Source: Candidatus Omnitrophota bacterium (lineage in GTDB: Bacteria; Omnitrophota; Gorgyraeia; 2-01-FULL-45-10). Taken from it: a DNA stretch of 9,368 bases. Below the pieces are notes generated by a model. It worked only from the letters and a program-made list of their open reading frames with translations, was not told the origin of the DNA and made no database searches. The DNA lies in the NCBI GenBank assembly GCA_022703295.1, contig JAKLDX010000031.1, forward strand, positions 1 through 9,368, given 5' to 3'. A program made the position numbers and the translations under genes. Each line of letters starts with the position of its first letter. The stretch's first letter is position 1. Below, piece by piece: positions 6,416 to 9,368 of this stretch.

Positions 6416-7342
6416 TTATGCCTTACCTTCATCCTTTTTCGACAGAACATCCTTAGTCTCTTCTACGAATTTCTTGGCAGTGATAAATACCGCCTCTATC
6501 TCTTCCCTTGCCGGCGCGTATTTCGCGAACTTCACCAGATCGGAAGCGCTTAAGAACCCCTTCAGCAGGTCTTTATGCTCCAGCGACAGGCCGGATGAAT
6601 CCTTGAGGGAATTCAGGAATTCCTCCGTCGTCATCTCCGGCGCCTTCAGCCTGAACACCCTCTCTATGTAACGCCTTATGCAGTCAGATGCTGATGAATA
6701 ATATTCCTTAACATCGCCTGCCCTGAGGTATTCAGCCTTTATCGTTTCCAGCTCTTCCAGCGCCGTTTCATGCGGAAGCTTTACGGGCCGCGGCTTGCGC
6801 CTCACCCAATAGATGATCAAAACCATGACGACAACAGCGACAGCCGCAATAATGATGAGGGCCCAGTTTATTTCGCGAAACGACATCGGCCCCTTCACAT
6901 CCTTTATATCTTTTATCCCGTCCTCCTGCAAAAGTATATTCTCTATAACTACAGGGATAGCCGCTGTTTTAGCCGTGGACCAGTCTTTGTCGCCTTTCGC
7001 CTTATATTTTATTTCTATTTCGGGAATAATGTATTTGCCGGGGGAATACGCTGATATAAAATAAGGGTTGGAAAAAGTCCTGGAGCCGAAGAGCCCCTTT
7101 TTCGTAGCGCTGGCGGAATCTTTTATCTCGAAATAACCGATTTTGTAGTCAGCAAATACCGGGAACTGGACTTCGTAGCCTTTTTTCGCGGTGACAGTTA
7201 TCGTATACTTTATCCTGTCGCCGGTAAGCGCGGCCTTCCTGTCAACCAAAGCGCGGACCGTAACGCCGTCCTTCGCCGCGGCAAAGGCCGTTGCGGCAAC
7301 CAATACAACACCCAGTGCGATAATTAAAATTTTATTCTTCAT
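6416..7342 (-). CDS. Single-pass membrane protein of the Bat operon (Ig-like outside, helical inside)
   Basis: The 308-residue product has a signal peptide at 1 to about 22 (ATAFAAA), a beta-rich domain at about 26-135 (VTVRALVDRKAALTGDRIKY...SPGKYIIPEIEIKYK) and a membrane segment at about 160-180. It ends with a basic stop-transfer RRKPRP and a helical cytoplasmic domain at about 190-300. The place between DUF58 and the vWA genes is where related operons carry DUF4381 or a short BatD-like gene; I regard it as a relative of these without being able to name the family. The cytoplasmic part (EYYSSASDCIRRYIERVFRLKAPEMTTEEFL...LLKGFLSASDLVKFA) resembles the end of BatD. The natural partner for this part is the cytoplasmic MoxR/DUF58 pair. 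The start is fixed by the signal peptide, but only a weak AATAGG precedes the ATG, and an inverted-repeat element lies 13 bases upstream. Confidence 0.8.
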   Translation of the reverse strand: MKNKILIIALGVVLVAATAFAAAKDGVTVRALVDRKAALTGDRIKYTITVTAKKGYEVQFPVFADYKIGYFEIKDSASATKKGLFGSRTFSNPYFISAYSPGKYIIPEIEIKYKAKGDKDWSTAKTAAIPVVIENILLQEDGIKDIKDVKGPMSFREINWALIIIAAVAVVVMVLIIYWVRRKPRPVKLPHETALEELETIKAEYLRAGDVKEYYSSASDCIRRYIERVFRLKAPEMTTEEFLNSLKDSSGLSLEHKDLLKGFLSASDLVKFAKYAPAREEIEAVFITAKKFVEETKDVLSKKDEGKA

Positions 7343-7354
7343 GGCCTATTCTCA

Positions 7355-7526
7355 AAAATTTTTCACTTCTCTTGGAATGTGATGAGGCGATGTGGTGAGT
7401 AGGGCGTTAAAATTTCGAGGCAGCGTACGAGAAATTTTATCGAGCGAAATTTTGGCATGGCCCAGAATTTCGCGTCCCTACGAACCACGAGCCGCAGCAC
7501 ATTCAAGTGCTGCAGTGAAAAATTTT
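7355..7526. mobile_element. MITE-like inverted-repeat element, 172 bp
   Basis: The ends carry a perfect 13-bp inverted repeat, AAAATTTTTCACT at 7355-7367 and its complement at 7514-7526. Similarity between the arms continues imperfectly for about 55 bp, to AGTAGGGCG (7398-7406) and its counterpart CGCGTCCCTACG (7471-7482). The centre has a nested pair, AAAATTTC (7409-7416) and GAAATTTT (7431-7438), with a further GAAATTTT at 7446-7453. There is no coding capacity and no clear target duplication (a single flanking base may be duplicated). It abuts the DUF58 stop codon. It could be a MITE, a REP/ERIC-like structured repeat or a folded RNA element; copy number in the genome would decide. Confidence 0.7.
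7494..7513. repeat. Hairpin inside the right arm of the 172-bp element
   Basis: GCAGCAC (7494-7500) and GTGCTGC (7507-7513) form a perfect 7-bp stem with a 6-base loop. The left arm keeps only a degenerate version. No U tract follows on the minus strand, so it is not an ordinary terminator. It would lie just after the DUF58 stop in mRNA and could stabilise that 3' end. Confidence 0.6.
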
Positions 7527-8400
7527 ACCTCCTCTTCTTACGAATCTTGAAGAATTTTATAAACTCATTGATATACGGCCTGTCGGTACGTATGTCCATG
7601 TGGTCCATGTCGACTGAGCCGAAAAGGTGCGAACGCTCTTCGATCATCTTTTGCGCCTTATCCGCGTATTTTTTGCGTATGCCGGCATTCGCCGTATCTA
7701 CCGTGAATACCGCTCCCGTTTCCGCGTCAGCCAATTCGATAAGGCCGGCATTAGGCAGCTCGAGCTCTCGCGGGTCCGTTATAGTTATACCTATGCAGTC
7801 GTGCCTCTTGCTGGCAATGGTCAGAGGCTTTTTAAAATCCTTTGCGAAGAAATCCGATATGATGAACGCGACAACGCGCCTTGCGCTTACACCATCGAGA
7901 TACCTAAGCGCCCCGCCTATATCGGTCCCCTTGCCCTTAGGCTTGAAGTAAAGAGCTTCCCTGATAACCCGCAGGACATGCGACGGCCCTTTTCGGGGAG
8001 GGATGAATTTTTCCACTCTGTCGGTGAATATTATAAGGCCGACCCTGTCCTTATTCTGGATCGCCGCGAACGCAAGTACTGCCGAGACTTCGGCCGCAAG
8101 TTCGCTCTTCAGGCGTTTCGCGGTCCCGAAATACGATGAGCCTGACGCGTCCAGGAGTATCATTACGGTAAGCTGGCGCTCTTCTATGTATTTTTTGATG
8201 AACGGGCGGCCGTACCTTGCGGTGACGTTCCAGTCTATCGAACGTATCTCGTCGCCGGGCTGGTATTCGCGCACCTCGTCAAATTCGATGCCGCGGCCCT
8301 TGAAGACGCTCTCGTATTGGCCGGCAAGCATGTCGGTAACGAGCTTCGAGGTCGTTATTTCGATCCTGCGTATTTTTTGAATTATCTCTTTGGGGAGCAT
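7525..8400 (-). CDS. DUF58 family vWA-like protein
   Basis: The 291-residue product is a typical DUF58 protein, partner of MoxR ATPases. The N-terminal half carries the family signature FKGRGIEFDEVREYQPGDEIRSIDWNVTAR (33-62). It is followed by the vWA-like fold starting at VMILLDASGSS with a MIDAS-like set: D84-A-S86-G-S88, T159 in GKGTDIG and D183 in IISDFF. No signal peptide or membrane segment is visible, so it should be cytoplasmic, where MoxR acts. The ATG at 8400 matches the usual family start MLPKEIIQKIRRIEI, but no clear Shine-Dalgarno sequence precedes it. The gene is flanked on both sides by inverted-repeat spacers (152 and 182 nt), unlike the rest of the operon. Its last codons contain AGGAGG running into the stop. 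Confidence 0.93.
   Translation of the reverse strand: MLPKEIIQKIRRIEITTSKLVTDMLAGQYESVFKGRGIEFDEVREYQPGDEIRSIDWNVTARYGRPFIKKYIEERQLTVMILLDASGSSYFGTAKRLKSELAAEVSAVLAFAAIQNKDRVGLIIFTDRVEKFIPPRKGPSHVLRVIREALYFKPKGKGTDIGGALRYLDGVSARRVVAFIISDFFAKDFKKPLTIASKRHDCIGITITDPRELELPNAGLIELADAETGAVFTVDTANAGIRKKYADKAQKMIEERSHLFGSVDMDHMDIRTDRPYINEFIKFFKIRKKRR
7527..7533 (-). promoter_or_regulatory. Stranded Shine-Dalgarno sequence at the end of the DUF58 gene
   Basis: AGGAGGT on the minus strand is a perfect anti-16S match and covers the last two arginine codons and the first base of the stop. No start codon lies at a useful distance downstream; the 172-bp inverted-repeat element begins at once. Across the element, the next start codon (7342) is only 12 bases away. 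It probably served that gene before insertion. Confidence 0.55.
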
Positions 8401-8428
8401 GTCGTTACTGTCGGAAAATGGATATTTT

Positions 8429-8541
8429 CAACTCAAAACTTAGAACCGAAAACTCAAAACTGTAGCGCCCTTCGGGCCTAAATTAATCCTCATTTTTAGT
8501 TTTGACATTTGAGTTATAGTTTTTAGTTTTGAGATTTGAGC
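8429..8541. repeat. Imperfect palindromic repeat between moxR and the DUF58 gene
   Basis: The left arm has ACTCAAAACT at 8431-8440 and 8452-8461. The right arm has the reverse sense, AGTTTTGA at 8498-8505 and 8525-8532, plus TTTGAG at 8508-8513 and 8535-8540. Between them lies a GC hairpin: TAG-c-GCCC (8463-8470), loop TTC, GGGC-CTA (8474-8480). The minus-strand RNA would form GGCCC-GAA-GGGC followed by a T-rich stretch, so partial termination is possible though there is no clean U run. No open frame and no strong internal promoter are seen. It could be a dispersed intergenic repeat or an attenuator-like element. Confidence 0.6.
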
Positions 8542-8552
8542 TTTAAGTTTAT

Positions 8553-9368
8553 TTACGGCACTCTTACTTCTTCAAATATGCGCTTCACTATATCCTCGGA
8601 GGTCTTGTCCTCCGCTTCGGCTTCGTAGCTAACTATTACACGGTGCCGCAAAATATCGAGGCCGATGGTCTTCACATCCTGAGGGACAACATAACCGCGG
8701 CCTTGCAGGAAGGCATATGCCTTTGAGGCAATTGACAGGTAAATGCTCGCTCTCGGAGAGGCACCGTATTGGATGAGAGGCGCCAGTTCGTTAAGCCTGT
8801 AAGATTTGGGGTCCCTTGTCGCAAATACTATATCGACGATATATCTTTCGATCTTCTCGTCTATATATATCTCGTCCACGACCTTGCGCGCCCGGACGAT
8901 GTCCTCGGGCCCGACCACGTGGCTGCTGGTGATTTTTTTATCGGTCGTCGCCATACGCTTCATTATTTTGAGCTCTTCTTCCTTGGTAGGATAGGTGATA
9001 TTGAGCTTAAGCATAAAGCGGTCAACCTGCGCTTCCGGAAGCGGGTACGTGCCTTCGTGCTCTATCGGGTTCTGCGTCGCAAGCACCAGGAACGGCTCAT
9101 CCAGTTTGTATGTAGTGTCGCCTATTGTAACCTGTCTCTCCTGCATAGCCTCAAGGAGCGCGCTCTGCACTTTTGCCGGAGCCCTGTTTATTTCATCGGC
9201 CAAAATAATATTGGCAAAAACGGGGCCTTTGCGTACCACAAATTCATTACGCTGCTGATTGTAAATCATCGTTCCTATTACATCCGCAGGCAGAAGGTCT
9301 GGTGTAAATTGTATGCGGCTGAATTTTGCCTGAATAGCCTGCGCCAGCGATTTTATGGTCAACGTTTT
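8553..9368 (-). CDS. moxR: MoxR family AAA+ ATPase (5' end beyond the window)
   Basis: The visible 271 residues cover the MoxR core. The first two, KT, are the end of Walker A, followed by LTIKSLAQAI; the TTG at 9362 is the internal leucine, not a start. FSRIQFTPDLLPADVIGT is the MoxR signature. Walker B is ILADEINRAP (about 55-64 of the visible part) and sensor 1 is in LATQNPIEHEGTYPLPEAQ. The arginine finger region is QVDRF and sensor 2 is in GASPRAS (about 202-208), all intact. Family members are about 320-330 residues, so roughly 50-60 are missing. MoxR proteins act as cytoplasmic chaperone-like ATPases for vWA proteins, the best studied case being methanol dehydrogenase maturation. It is the first visible gene of the operon; the promoter lies outside the window. 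Confidence 0.96.
   Translation of the reverse strand, partial: KTLTIKSLAQAIQAKFSRIQFTPDLLPADVIGTMIYNQQRNEFVVRKGPVFANIILADEINRAPAKVQSALLEAMQERQVTIGDTTYKLDEPFLVLATQNPIEHEGTYPLPEAQVDRFMLKLNITYPTKEEELKIMKRMATTDKKITSSHVVGPEDIVRARKVVDEIYIDEKIERYIVDIVFATRDPKSYRLNELAPLIQYGASPRASIYLSIASKAYAFLQGRGYVVPQDVKTIGLDILRHRVIVSYEAEAEDKTSEDIVKRIFEEVRVP

Noticed and set aside
7627..8139. Open frame of 170 codons on the plus strand opposite the DUF58 gene
   Set aside because: The minus frame encodes a clear DUF58 protein with conserved motifs; the plus frame has no recognisable features and is a shadow.
8401..8552. CRISPR-like array from the repeated ACTCAAAACT units
   Set aside because: Only two forward and two inverted short units with unequal spacing, no unique spacers of constant length and no cas genes nearby.
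9360..9362. TTG as the start of the MoxR gene
   Set aside because: The codons before it read KT, the end of the Walker A motif, so the frame continues beyond the window and TTG is an internal leucine.

Overview
The window reads as a bacterial chromosome segment in which every gene lies on the minus strand, so transcription runs from position 9368 towards 1. It holds two units: a complete-looking Bat (Bacteroides aerotolerance) type operon from 9368 to 560, and the start of a tRNA-Thr/tuf unit from about 534 to 1. Partial EF-Tu has a switch I stretch (residues about 46-66) that lacks the usual RGITI motif and reads AKGGTVRDETKTVTIAV. I recall similar forms from planctomycetes and related uncultivated lineages. 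Together with moderate GC, AT-rich spacers and this operon, that suggests a PVC-type or neighbouring candidate phylum such as Omnitrophota. This placement is an inference, not something the sequence proves.

The Bat operon, in transcription order, encodes: a MoxR AAA+ ATPase (8553-9368, cut by the window edge just inside Walker A); a DUF58 vWA-like protein (7525-8400); a single-pass membrane protein with an Ig-like outer part and a helical inner part (6416-7342); two membrane-anchored vWA proteins with intact MIDAS motifs, BatA (5411-6412) and BatB (4396-5409); the TPR protein BatC with a huge Q/E/K-rich tail (3215-4399); the large Ig-like membrane protein BatD (1336-3168); and the TPR-plus-SH3 protein BatE (560-1339). 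From 7342 to 560 the genes are 1 to 46 nt apart or overlap by ATGA. They probably form an envelope machine: MoxR in the cytoplasm remodels or loads vWA proteins, whose metal-binding faces meet the TPR and Ig-like proteins across the membrane.

The packing is broken only on either side of the DUF58 gene, and both gaps contain inverted-repeat elements. The element at 7355-7526 is about 172 bp with 13-bp perfect terminal inverted repeats. It appears to have landed between a perfect Shine-Dalgarno sequence and the start codon it served. The element at about 8429-8541 is a less regular palindrome built of ACTCAAAACT-like units around a GC hairpin.

The 230 bp between batE and the tRNA hold a near-perfect extended -10 sigma-70 promoter (TTGACA, 16 bp, TATAAT) starting 26 bp past the batE stop codon, then a leader of about 170 nt. 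No GC-rich intrinsic terminator separates the two units. The tRNA-Thr(GGU) gene encodes its CCA and lies 27 nt before tuf, echoing the thrT-tufB arrangement of Escherichia coli.
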